DNA of 64,000 bases. Source: Blastomussa wellsi. Its lineage: Eukaryota; Cnidaria; Anthozoa; Scleractinia; Plerogyridae. Shown here piece by piece: positions 44,901 through 56,394 of this stretch. A program made the position numbers and the translations under genes. Position 1 is the first letter of the stretch. Each line of letters starts with the position of its first letter. The DNA is taken from contig OX393570.1 of the NCBI GenBank assembly GCA_947652115.1, forward strand, positions 14,756,964-14,820,963. The letters are read 5' to 3'. The notes under the pieces are model-generated. The model was not told the origin of the DNA. It saw nothing but the letters and a program-made list of their open reading frames with translations, and did no database searches.

Positions 44901-47900
44901 TGTACCTGTTCTGTCTGCAGTTCCTTCAAGCCCGTGATGCGTGGCTGCAGAGTGTTCTGGCATCAATTCCTTCAGATGACCCTTATTATCACATTACTAA
45001 GACAATTGAAACTAGCCGTGTACATTTGTTCGACATTGTCACACAATATCGAGCTATATTCTCTGATGATGACCCAATATTATCAATGGAAAATGAGGAC
45101 AGTCCAATTTACAGTAACTTGTTCCACTGTTGGATTGTGCAAAAGGTATGCACTGCATGACTGTTTTTACTTTTCTTGCAAATGTGATTGAACAGTATTT
45201 GCATAAGAAAATAACCCTTTTTCTTCATGAGATTTAGTTAGTCATATTTTCAATTATAGAAGATTAATCTGTATACGTAGTTTATCGTAGTAAGTTGTAG
45301 CTTTTATTTAAAAAATAGAAAACATGTACCAGGTTTCTATCGAGTTATAGAAACACGAGTGGAAGTTTGGGAGGACGAGAAAGCTAAGACGAAAGGGCAA
45401 TAACTTACTACCCGAGTGTTGAGTTCCAGTAGAGTTCTTTTTTTCTTATTTCATGTGTTTTGGATCGTACGATTAGCTAGGGTCAATTTGTTTCCATTCA
45501 CTTTGATTAGCCTTGGCTTGTTTTGATTTCCCTGTTGTTACACACTCACCATTCTCATCTGCCGGCATAATGTTTTGCAGCCTTCTAGAAAGCAGCAAAA
45601 CAAAAAAATAATTAAAACAAACAAGACAAATAACACATTTTAAAAAATAACGGAGAAATGAAAAATAGCACCCCGACCCCGACCCCGACCCCGACCCAGC
45701 CCCTGGCCCCTACCCCGACCCCGAGTCGGCGTTTTACCGACACCCAGAGTTTCCAGCACTGGTGAAAACTAAATACCTCAAATAATAATTAAATTTATTT
45801 GCAGTTCTTGGAAGACGCCACGGAGTCTACAGCAATATTTGGGAACTTTCCTTGCTTCAAGCTTGAAAAAAGTTTTATCCAAACATCAATGTTTTGACTC
45901 TTCTTTTTCAGTGAACTAGCCATTAATGCAAAAGATTAAACAACGATACCTTCAAATTTAGCAAGTTTACCGTACTGTGACAAAGTTGGGGGAAAGCTTG
46001 GACAACGTTTGTACGTGTGTCCATTAAAAGGAGAAATAGACAAGACGCTGGAAATAATACACTTCTCTTTATTTGAACCCTGAAAAACACATTACTTTCA
46101 AAACTGCAAATCGCTTTGTTCTAGGGACTGTAAAGATAGTACCACAAGGTGGGTATGGTGTTTTCTGAAACATATATATGTCGTGGTTTAAATTTATCCC
46201 TGGTTTTAAACCAGTTTGCTATTGATTTCCCTCTGTTTCAGATTATGCTAATCAACATGAGACAAAGGGAAATAAAAATCAAACTGGTTTAAAAAATTTT
46301 AAACCAGGGATAAATTTAAACCACAACATATATACCTTTAGATGTTCAAGGAGCAGTAGTGCAGATACCAGCATTTTACGTGGTACAGTGTACACAGGTT
46401 CCTACTAGCCCTCCACCCCCTCCACAAGACTAATTAATTAATTGGTGTCAATTAATAAAACAAACATTAAAGTTTACACATTAGCGCCATAGTTCCATAG
46501 TTCCTTAGTGGGTTAGAAGAGGACAGCCCACAAGACATCATCCCAATAGTGCACTCTGCACTAAAAAGGAGAGTAAACTCGTAAAGTTACACTTTCTTCT
46601 CTCTGCCTTGATCGCTTACGCCATTTCGCTTCACATCAGCGCGCGCTAAACATCGCCAGCAGCGTACACCCATGCCACTTAGTAAGTGGGATGAAACTGA
46701 AAACGATTCCATGATATTTCTTACATTTAGATAAAAATTAATTTATTTTATTCTTACATGTAGGTCCAGCAGTTCTTAAAGACTTTAGAAAACGATCTAG
46801 AGCGCGGTGTTGGAAATCGACTTGACTCATTGTTGGGTCAGTGTATGTACTTTGGCCTGTCATTCAGCCGAGTAGGAGCGGACTTCAGAGGACTGCTTCC
46901 TCCTCTTTTCCACACTGCTGCCCTGCGGTCATTCAACACAGCATTACATGATGCCACCAGCAGGTGCCTGTTATTTCCTGTTTCATAGTCTTGGTTTTCT
47001 CCTTCTATCACAGTGTCAACCCCAAGAAGGCCTGTTTCGGAAGAAAAATAATTCTTCCGGGAATCTGAAGATTTTGTTGCTCAAACATTGTTTGTTGGAG
47101 TTGTCTCCCCCTGTCTTTATCATCCTTGGGTATCTCGTTGGATTTGATTTGGAACGCAAGCACACAGCTAGTGTAATTAACAATTATTGGACAAGATTGA
47201 GAAAGTATTGTGCTTTTTCAACTATGAAGGCCCAGGCAAATAACCGATCTTTGAGACGCTGACAAATTGCAATATTTTGCAATAACCGAGTTTAATCATT
47301 GTTTTGTTATTTGATCAGTGAGTGGTTTTGGTACAGCGGAAATTTGAAATCGCTTAATGACATTACTTTATTCTTTTCTTTAACCTGTTTTTATGATCAC
47401 AGCAAAGACATGTCAAATTGCCAACTGCATATGACCTTAGAGTGACGATTTGTATTTATGTAATTAATGTATGTCATTTCTTGTGAAATTAAGGTTTAAT
47501 GAAGCCATGAAGTCGTACTCACTCCAGCCTGTTCCTACTGCGGTTGCATCCACAGTGCTTTCTACAGTGACAACAAAGGTATGTTGCTGTATTTGGACTG
47601 TCACTGAGGTGTTCTTCTTGGTTGCCTTTTTCTGTTCATACATTGATTACTTACCTGGTTCTGTTGAACTGTCTTGTGCATGTTGTCTGCCACTTGTACC
47701 GTTCTGTTCATTATTATTTTATAATGTCATTTGGCTGACTAATCCTGAGGAAAATCTAACCTTAAATTTCTATGGAGTACAATAAGTGAACTTAAGTGAT
47801 GCTCTTTTCTCTATGTGGAAACTGATAGAAGGGTAACACTACCTTGAATATAGACAGTGTTGTGTTGGGATCTGTGGTTAGGAGTGTATCTCAATTTAAG

Positions 47901-48852
47901 CAGGTCACGTTTTTTATTTTATTTCTGTAACAGCCCGATGAGCTATATCCTCCAGTTGCATTGTTACAGCATCCACCACTGGCAACCTTCACTAACGGTG
48001 TTCTTTCAGCATTCAATGGGCTGAGACACTGTGTCCCACTGTCGCTAGTGTCAGTGGTTACTGATAGTGTTCAATCTGCACTCGAGGCCATCATACAGAC
48101 AACATGTTCCTTCCACAGGTAAGCAAGCTACTGACCCTTCTAATGAATAGTATAACATTACATGACACGTCTAAGAGATTTTCTAGTTTCGCTCTGAGAC
48201 ATGCTCCATGCAGTCCTCAGCTTGGATACTAGAAGTAATTTTTATATAACAAAAGAAAATCGTTTAATAACACGGCTTTTACCAAAAAGTGAGAAAAGCT
48301 ACTTTTTGCAGCTAAACAATATTTTTATGTTACCTGGTACTCAGAGAGAGATACATTTGTTTGTATACAGTATTGAAGATAAAATGCCTTATGAGAAAAG
48401 CAATAATAATTTAATTATAGCTTGGCGTAATTGTAAGGTAAATACTTTATAATATTTCTTTTTATTTTTACAGAACAGAAGCAGCAGCTCTCAATGAAAC
48501 AGAAAGAGTGGCGTTTGCAAATTTTTGTCAAGTGTTAGGACGACAGCTTGTGCCATACATGAAGCGCTGTTTAGAGGCGTTATTTCCACACTCAGCTTTG
48601 AGTGGCTTGTATAGTAGCAGCTCTCTTGATATTAGCAGCTTACAGATACTGCTTCAACCAATGATGCCACAGGAAACCACACTGGAAGAAGACGAAAAGC
48701 CTCGCCATGGTGAAGAGACGGAAACTGCTAACCAAGAAAAAGAGTCGGAAAAAGTGGTGTTACCTGACGAAAGTCTTCCCCAAGACGAATCACAGCAAGA
48801 AATTAACGAGAAAATAACAGACACTGAACAGCAAAAGTTAGATTTGACTTGA
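38990..48852 (+). CDS. COG8: Conserved oligomeric Golgi complex subunit 8, complete
   Basis: Eleven exons: 38990-39050, 40919-40990, 41832-41956, 43432-43535, 43611-43677, 43797-44054, 44921-45145, 46764-46963, 47494-47578, 47934-48118, 48474-48852. All phases match and give 586 residues; vertebrate COG8 is about 612. Conserved blocks are [118 protein letters not shown] and [23 protein letters not shown]8 joins the lobe B half of the COG tether, which captures recycling vesicles at the Golgi and supports glycosylation. The C-terminal 60 residues are acidic and poorly conserved, as in other animals. The start ATG follows TTGATAATT and gives [20 protein letters not shown], matching the short N-terminal helix of the family. 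Confidence 0.96.
41336..41485. repeat. Minisatellite in COG8 intron
   Basis: Four to five imperfect copies of a unit of about 29 bases (ATTCATAGCTTATTTTATCA plus AAATTGTT) lie between the exons at 40919 and 41832. Confidence 0.8.
42100..42350 (+). mobile_element. Possible Penelope-like terminal fragment
   Basis: ATGATGACGCTGAAACGTC with AGC following (near 42256) resembles the hammerhead core plus GAAACGTC cleavage segment of other Penelope repeats, but stem II is nearly absent. There is no coding sequence. It lies in a COG8 intron. Confidence 0.35.
44110..44420 (+). repeat. Repeat with U1-snRNA-like segment, copy 2
   Basis: It shares GGTAACCATG, TCACACTGA and CAGTGGAGA with 10120-10345, and carries two nearby CATACTTACC-like segments. 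It lies in the COG8 intron after exon 43797-44054. Confidence 0.4.
45666..45726. repeat. C-rich CCCGAC repeat
   Basis: Tandem CCCCGA units run head to tail in a COG8 intron. The minus strand carries at least four GGGG runs spaced by two bases, a quadruplex-capable pattern. Confidence 0.9.
46175..46332. mobile_element. Palindromic MITE in COG8 intron
   Basis: Inverted arms GTGGTTTAAATTTATCCCTG and CAGGGATAAATTTAAACCAC, with further pairing of TTAAACCAGTTTG and CAAACTGGTTTAA, form a hairpin of about 150 bases. Confidence 0.85.
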
Positions 48853-48953
48853 AAGCGTACTGTACCTTTTCCCATTTTTATCTCTTACATGAATATGTAT
48901 GTTTTTTAGAGTATTTCAGTGAAAGTTAGAGATGATCATCGCAGTGACTTCTA

Positions 48954-48959
48954 ATTAAA
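48954..48959 (+). promoter_or_regulatory. Possible weak poly(A) signal of COG8
   Basis: ATTAAA about 100 bases after the COG8 stop is the nearest hexamer variant. No AATAAA follows within several hundred bases. The following SINE would then lie outside the transcript. Confidence 0.35.
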
Positions 48960-49060
48960 TTGGCCTCGCTCCCAATGTGTGGCTTCATAGCTCAGTTGGT
49001 AGAGCATCGCACCGGTGTCGCGGAGGTCATGGTTTCGAATCCCGTTGAAACCCTGATTTG
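48955..49060 (+). mobile_element. tRNA-derived SINE, family C, copy 2
   Basis: The leader CCTCGCTCCCAATGTGTGG runs into GCTTCATAGCTCAGTTGGT, AGAGCATCGCACCGGTGTCG and a B box GGTTTCGAATCCCG. The order is the same as in the copies at 27345 and 58640. Confidence 0.78.
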
Positions 49061-49880
49061 GAGCAATCTTTAAAAAAATTACGTCCAATCAACACAGTGA
49101 AGAGGAAATCAGTCAATATCACGCAAGAATCCGCAAAAGCGTGTTCCCGAAACTACATCACGTTACGTCACAACACGTGACTAGACCCATGCCCCTTACT
49201 CGGTAGTGGGTCAAGAACAGCTCCGTTTTGGCGCGATTTTTGACATTTCAACAGGACACAGAAAAAAGAGAATGTAACCAAATCGATTTGTTTTTAACAG
49301 AACAACTACATTTACCTAGATATTTCAACTTCAGCAATAATTAAAATTAGGGTTGGGTGCACTTTAAAATATGGAGAGGTGATTGGTCATTTCAGAGTGG
49401 GCAGTCTATATATTGGTTTTAAACGTAACTCAAATGGTTGCTCAATTATACGGAGAACAATAATTCTTATGGTCATTCAACAGAAATAGAACCTACACCA
49501 ACTTGGCTTATCGATTGTTTGTGTTATAGGAACTTAAAATTTTGAAATATAAATGGGGGATCCCCGTGCTCGTTTAGGAGCAACTGCACCTCGTTTATAC
49601 GCAGTTATTGATTATGTATCATTTTGATTATATTCAAGATTGGCTTACTAAATACCAATTTTCCACGATTGTTTCGTATTCTGCACTGGGAATTTGTTTA
49701 TATTTATTTCCAGGAAGGAAGTTATTGCTCGATTCACAACCAAGGAAATTTACGAGAAAATGAGGATTTACTTGACTGGTGAGATCCAAAGCATACTAGA
49801 GAGAGCAAAATGTGAAATTATCACGTGGTGCACGTGGCGGCTTCCTGGTAAATTTCTCAGCTGCTTTGTCCTGTGGCTCA
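49061..49880. other. Intergenic, nothing assigned
   Basis: No exon structure was found. A short open frame at 49694-49915 begins RKEVIARFTTKEIYEKMRIY but matches no family I can name and is not supported as a gene. Confidence 0.5.
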
Positions 49881-49884
49881 TCCT

Positions 49885-50030
49885 CGATGTAAAAACCTGT
49901 GAAACTCACCAGTAACGTAAAACAAAGAAGTAACAAGACAACAAAGAACTCAAAACAATATAGAACAGAAAAACAAAGAAAAAGGCACAGGGTTCTACAC
50001 CGAGGTAAACCCACCAATTTGGATTTTTTT
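49885..50030 (+). repeat. Dispersed repeat, copy 1
   Basis: The segment containing GTGAAACTCACC, AAGAACTCAAAACAATATAG and GGACAG-like/AACGAAGAAAAA-like parts recurs at 57365-57510. It may be the 5' part of the LINE that follows. Confidence 0.6.
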
Positions 50031-50084
50031 GAATTCAGCCTAAAACAATAGACCTCAGCACGAGGAGTTTGTGGGGTTTATTCC

Positions 50085-51490
50085 CCACAACACTGATATG
50101 GAAACTGTTATGGGGCGGCATGGTTTAGGCCGCATGAATGAGAACGGTGAAATCCTTCCTGATTTTTGCATCAGCAATGAGATGGGGCATAAACAAACAA
50201 TGAAAAGCTCTTCAGGATGTGAGAGTAAAGAGGGGTGCGGACGTGGGTTAACACCACCATCTCGTGGTCGCACAACTCAAGCTCAAGCTTGCGGCCTCTA
50301 AGAGAAAATAAGCTTGAGAAGACGATATTGCGTTGGAAAACTAAAGGAAGAGGAAACTAGAAGGGAATTCCAGTTAAAGCTGCAGAACAGAACAGCAATT
50401 GGAATGGAACAGTGGGCTCTTCCTGGCCTTTATTGATTTTGAAAAGGCCTTTGATTCGGTTGACAGGGACGTTATGTGGCAAATTCTGCAGCATAATGGA
50501 CTACCGGGAAAAATCATAAACATCATTCGATGCTCATTCAACTACTTTGAGTGTCAGGCGATTCGCGATGGATCCGTGACGGAGTCGTTTCCAGTCAGAA
50601 CCGGAGTAAGACAAGGGTGCCTGCTTTCGCCCATACTTTTCCTGATGGTCCTGGACTGGGTTACCAGACAAGCTTATGGATCGGGAAGAACTGGTACTGT
50701 ACTGGTATACAGTGGACATTAACAACAAAGCTTCAAAGACCTGGAATTCGCTGACGATCTGTGTCTCCTAAGCCATAAGCTTCAATGCATACAGGAGAAG
50801 ATGACAGCGCTACAAAGTGCTTCTGTAGGAGTTGGACTTCACACCGGAAAGACCCGAGAAATGAAAATCAAGGCTGGAGATTCGATCCCTCTCTACCAAG
50901 GGAACGAGGACATTCTACGGACAGACGACTTCACCTACCTTGGCAGTATAGTGAGTGTAACGGGAGGAACTGAAGAGGATATCATGGCACGTATCAGGAA
51001 AGCACAGCAAGCTTTCGCATGTCTCAGAGCGGTCTGGAAAGCAGGAGCCATATCCCTAAGGACGAAGCTGAGGATATTCAACTCTAATGTCAAATCTGTG
51101 CTTCTCTACAGCTTAGAGACCTGGCGGCTAACCAAAACTATTCTATCCAAAGTGCAGACGTTTGTGAATAATATATCCGACAGATACTTGGCATCGTTTG
51201 GCCAAATGTCATCACGAACGAGTAGTTATGGGCAAGAACGGGGCAGGAGTATGTACGAATCACCATGAAACGAAGGAAGTGGAGATGGATAGGCCATACC
51301 TTGAGGAAGTAAGGAAGAAACACCACTAGAATGGCATTGAAATGGAACCCCCAGGGGAAAAGAATACCGGGAAGACCAAAGCAGTTGTGGAGACGGACTG
51401 TTGATGAAGGAGTTGGTAAACATCTGGAGAACTTGGGACGAAGCTGAAAGAATGGCTAACAACGAGGTCGGGAATGCCTCTCGAGGGGCA
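50085..51490 (+). pseudogene. Decayed LINE (endonuclease and reverse transcriptase remnants)
   Basis: A short endonuclease piece (VMGRHGLGRMNENGEILPDF at about 50110-50170) is followed from 50400 by reverse transcriptase: FIDFEKAFDSVDRDVMWQIL, then VRTGVRQGCLLSPILF. After a frame change comes LEFADDLCLLSHKL with the catalytic FADD, then FTYLGSIVSVTGGTEEDIMA and a KWRWIGHTLRK-type tail. Frameshifts, stops and a large internal deletion make it inactive. The clade is not assigned. Confidence 0.85.
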
Positions 51491-51728
51491 AAGAGGATTA
51501 AGTCAAGTAAGTCATTCCCCAGAGCCTCGTAGTTATGTCTATTATTTTTGGTTGAATTTGAAATATGGAAATTGGGCTATTCTGTCGGTCTTGAAATTCT
51601 GGTACATGCCCATTGGCTCTCGCGCAGTAACTGCGAAACGTTAGTCTGCTTGCAAGCAACCACTCCCCTTTTAGTAAGCAAGAAAGATGGCTGTTTACAG
51701 TACACCTAACATTGTTTGGCTATGTACA

Positions 51729-51734
51729 TTTATT
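51729..51734 (-). promoter_or_regulatory. Candidate poly(A) signal of the adhesion GPCR
   Basis: AATAAA on the minus strand lies about 155 bases after the receptor's TAG stop. Confidence 0.5.
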
Positions 51735-51887
51735 ACCATTTGTAAATCTTGTACTGTGTTCTCCAGGCGATAGATAACACAACGCATCGAGTTTATATTG
51801 AACTCTTTATGAACTCAACTAAACTCCAAGACAGTAATTCAATTGTTCTAGTCTCCAATCCACAGTTCATCCTGTAATGAGATTCAG

Positions 51888-54800
51888 CTAAAAGCGTGTG
51901 TCACTGACATTTTGCTTCTGGTCAATTTCCTCTTGTGCAGAATCAACCTTGATGTTTTGGTCATCTGTTGTTCGTTCTTGTAGCTTGGAGGGAATGACAT
52001 TTAAATCTTTTTCCTGGTCTAAACTATTTTGTTGATTGCAATCCACATGTTTTTCGTTGTTGTTGTCTTGATCGTTAAAGCCTTGTCTCGGGTTGTTTTC
52101 ATCTTCGCCTGCAAGCTTTTGCTGTGGTGAAACTGCAGCTTTTTTATTACTTCCGCGAGGTGTGCTAAAAGAGCTGGTCGACTTCGATGTCGACAAGGTG
52201 AACATACGCTTCACTCGAGTGGATGCACGACGTGCATTGGTCTGGATCTGTAGAAGAAAAAACAGTTTTTTATTCTATGGGATATATTTTTTATTCAAGT
52301 AAAATGCAAAGGGGATACCACCAGCATGAGACGAAAAAATAAAAACGTTCCGTATTCTTTTAACATCTCAAGTGCTTATCCTTGTGCTGATAACGCATTC
52401 AAACACTTCAATTTTGGGTTACTTGTCAAATGGTCCGTGGCTATACCAATCAGGAAATACGCAAAATATTTCGAAAAGATGGACTTAGGTAACAGATACT
52501 TCAAAACTTAATTGTCAAGTTTTATTTCCTTCCTATAGGTGCAGAGTCAGTGATGTTTCCTGTGGAGTAAAATGAACTTTGACCACTAAAGTGTACGAAT
52601 AATTCTCGAACATTCTTAGCATAGTCAAAGGAACGTCGCCAACATGTGTTCACCCAGGGGCCAGGACTGTACATTACTTATTAATTACGAGAAAAACCGA
52701 GAAAAAAACACTTACATCGTCATCAAAGCAGTACTGAGCAATCAAGAAATAGAGCCCCTGAAAAAGCACCAAAAATAAACATGAAGTCACAATCGAAGTG
52801 TCATGCAGTAGTAGTTATGTGAAACTGGATTTTAAGGTTACTTCATTTTATGACCAGTGAAGTTAACGGTCGTTTAATCAACAGTAACAAAAAATAAATC
52901 CACGGCGACGCTTTAAAATGGTGATTGGATAATGCCAACAGAAACGTCCTTGTGTCTGGATTATTTATAAACGGTGACAAAAATTATGTTTCAAGGAACT
53001 GTAAGTTAAAGGGACCTAGTCAGCCTCCGCCATTTTTGATTCCATCGAAATTATGGAAATTGTATGGTGACGCAAAATTTTATTGCACTGCACTGTTATG
53101 TTCCTGGAAGTACTTTAAACAAATGTAATTACCTTTAGCAAGTTTCTCCGTGGTCTCCTTCGTTTCGACTCCCTCCGCGTAAAATATAATACTGAAACTT
53201 TTGCATGTAAACAATAACAAAAGTGTGGCTGACTAGGGCCCTTCAACATGCTCACAAAAATAATTCTATTTAGATATATTTTTTTACATGATATCGGGTA
53301 TTACGTTTCTGTAACACGGAGTTTTCTAAAATCATGCTGTGGCCAGTTCTTAATTTACCCTTACCTGTAAAGAGTTAATAACAGCAAAAAGATACTGGAA
53401 GACGAGGGACTTGTTATGTATAGAGATGTACCCGAGGATCCATGTCACACCCAACAAAGGAACCAGGATTATTAATGTCTTGAACGCAGCTCTTAACAGG
53501 AAAAAACGGCAAGTAGTTTAACGTTAATTACTATCGACCAGCCCATTTAGCAGTTATTGAGACCTTGCCGAGGACAAGAACACAGGACCGTTTAAATTCT
53601 CTCGTACACCTCAAGTTTACCCCTTACTCGTGCTTATTTATTCCAAAGTGCAGTTGAAATCATGTAATCGATACAATGTTTTCACACACGCCACCCTGCT
53701 TGAGAGACTGGGGGATTTGTGTAGGGACATCCTCCAATATTTCCCTATTTTGGCTGCATCACGTGACATGTTTTGACCAATCAGGTCAAAAACCAATCTA
53801 CTTTCATAATGTACCTTATTTCTAGTTCCAAGGCTGATATTGAGCTAGATTCCTTGTAACGAGCCCTTCGTACAACTATCTTGATAGCCACAACCAAAAC
53901 AGCCAAGTTCACCTTTCAAAGTGAAAAGACAGATCATGTAATGTAAATTAGATTTGAAACACTTGAAACAACAGCCATATTCAATAAATTATTTGACCGA
54001 GCCCCGAAGAGCATCGCGAGGTAAATATCCTCTGCTATTCACCAACACTGAGGTCAAATAAACCGGCCCGAAAATCACAGTTCTGATGAGTAGAATTCCA
54101 AACCGCGTGATCCGAGAACATCGCTTTTGAAGTTATATTACAACATCAGCGACCAGTTGTTCAAAGGCTGAATAACGCTATCCACCGGTCCCAATTCAGA
54201 CCTAACCAGGTATAACTAAGAGTTTTGGTATCAAAATAATTGGCCCAAACAGTTTTAAAGTCCTTCAAGAAAAGTTGCTCCTGTAAAACGCCCATTGCAT
54301 TTTTGGGAGGGTCGCAGTATGTGGCTCGGATGTGGCTCGGAAATGTTCTTGTTACTCACCGCCAATATAAGGGCCAATGGTCCAGCAAATGACCAAATAA
54401 TCTGGTGAGAAATCCAACAGCTGCCGGGGGAACACAAACAGTCAGTTTGTCGAAAACTTGAAACAGTTAAAGAGTAATTAACTTCAACGCCGGTATATGT
54501 ACTATAAAAGGCGCTTGGCTCTTTTTGCTTACGCGATATCGAATTGGCATCATCTTATGGAAACTTGAACTTGAACTTTTGTATTTAGAGAATTTGCCTC
54601 CACTTCAACGCTTTCTACTCACAGTTTAATTGAATGACCAAGAAAAAAATGCGAATTAAGGGCATAGATCAATATAAAAATGTTCCTGACATTCGGGGCT
54701 TGTGTGATCCGAACAACTGCAAGTTATAAGTCTGTCCAGAAACCTAACCCTTTTCTAGTACGTCTTATTTCAATCGAAAATGAGCCATTTTCTAGGTGGA

Positions 54801-56394
54801 ATGAAAGCTGGTTTATTTTGACCTGTCGTCTCGTCACCGATGTTCCCGCTTTTATAGTGCACATCCTTGTTCCAATATAAGTCGTTTTTAACTTAATTTA
54901 CGAGCAAGAGATCCTCGTGCGTACTGTACTCGCAATACGCCGAGGCTAGCTCATGCGCTAAAGAAGCCAAGATTGGCAAAAAATGTTTAATTCACTGCCA
55001 TGCACTCGCGTTCCGGCGCCGTTTCTTAACTAGCTCACCTAAATCACAGGGTGAACAAAATAAACCGCGCTCTCTGCGCAAATAGTTTGTCAGACTAAGA
55101 GAAGAATTCAAAGAGGATGTTGTTTCACACGGTTTAAAAATCAGGCACACTTCGTCAACTTACAAGTCATCTCTTAGGTATTGATCGCGGGTAAGACTTG
55201 CTGTTACCACTACCACAATAGCAGGAAGACCTGATAGATAAAGTGGACAACAGTCATTAGTTTAACATCCGTTGCACTGTGTCGCATATACAATTTGTCA
55301 CTCAACATGCCACGAAGTTCTTTATCTAAAAATCAAAAATTTAATCTTAATGTTTTCATTCGTAACTACGAATATGGATTAAAATAACTTGAGTGTACTT
55401 ACCCCAAGCACAGAGAGAATACATTTTCAATCGACTGGTAACTCGAAACACTTTCACCATCCCACGCAACAGATTAATACCTTCTACCATCATCCAGCAA
55501 AATGACGCCAGTTGAAAATAATGAAGAAGAACAGCAAAGGTGTAGCAAATGCCCTGAACAAGAAAAAAAGATAATAGGTCGAGTTTCCTAATTAATAAGT
55601 GTCGGAAATTTAGTTGACGAGAAAAACTTTTATTTGGCAAATTAGCGCAGACTGTTTAAGATGAAAGTGCCAGTACAATAAAGCACGCTTGAAAAGTCTA
55701 CTAAATACCTCTGTGCACAGGAGGCATTTGGGACCCATTTGGTAGCCTTAACATTAAGATTACTTTAAGCGCTCAATCGAATGTCCAACGTGAAGATGCG
55801 TGCCCTTTCTTGCTGGCGAGTCGGGGAGGAGGAAGGAGTGAATGTGTATCCCTGCTTATTTTAATAAGAAGGAAGTGGAGAGATGCAACTGAAAGAGTTT
55901 TTAACGTACCTTTATCCGAATTCCAGGAAAGCTGACAAGAAAAAAGAAGATTGCGAGGCTCTGGGCTGCTGCAAGGTTCATATGGATGCGCAATGTCTCT
56001 GTTCGTCTCCTGGATAAAATGTTTTAAGGAAGATTATGTACAGCTAAATGAATCAAAAGCTATGAAAATAAGCACTATCGATTAAAAAGATTATAATTAA
56101 GGGAAAAAATATGAAACTTAAACATGTCCCTGCTACAATTTGTCTCTGCTAAATGGCGCTGAGACATGCCCGAAGATTACCCTCCATGTCCTTTCGTGTG
56201 TCAATGCCTTTAAGAACGACTCCAATGAGGCTTGACTGTGCTATAAACTCATTGGAGACTGTTAAGAGTAGATGATACCTTAAAAAGTAGAATGAGAACA
56301 GCAGGGCGATATAGCAAATGAAAGCGATCAAACATCCCACGATGGAAATGATCGACAAAGCCAGCTTATGATCTTCAGAAATCGCGTCACCTTC
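51888..56394 (-). CDS. Receptor 7TM (secretin/adhesion class) and cytoplasmic tail exons
   Basis: Nine exons encode the seven helices. TM1 is LALSIISIVGCLIAFICYI, TM2 HMNLAAAQSLAIFFFLV, TM3 LLHYFQLASFCWMMVEG, TM4 GLPAIVVVVTASL, TM5 CWISHQIIWSFAGPLALILA, TM6 FKTLIILVPLLGVTWILGYI, TM7 VFQYLFAVINSLQG. Cys before TM3 (GICYT) and in loop 2 (FCWIS) can form the conserved disulfide. The last exon (51888-52247) gives a basic then acidic polar tail with many Ser, Gln and Asn. Confidence 0.93.

Noticed and set aside
49694..49915. Extra COG8 exon or small gene
   Set aside because: COG8 already ends with a stop at 48850-48852 and a full-length protein; the segment has no family match.
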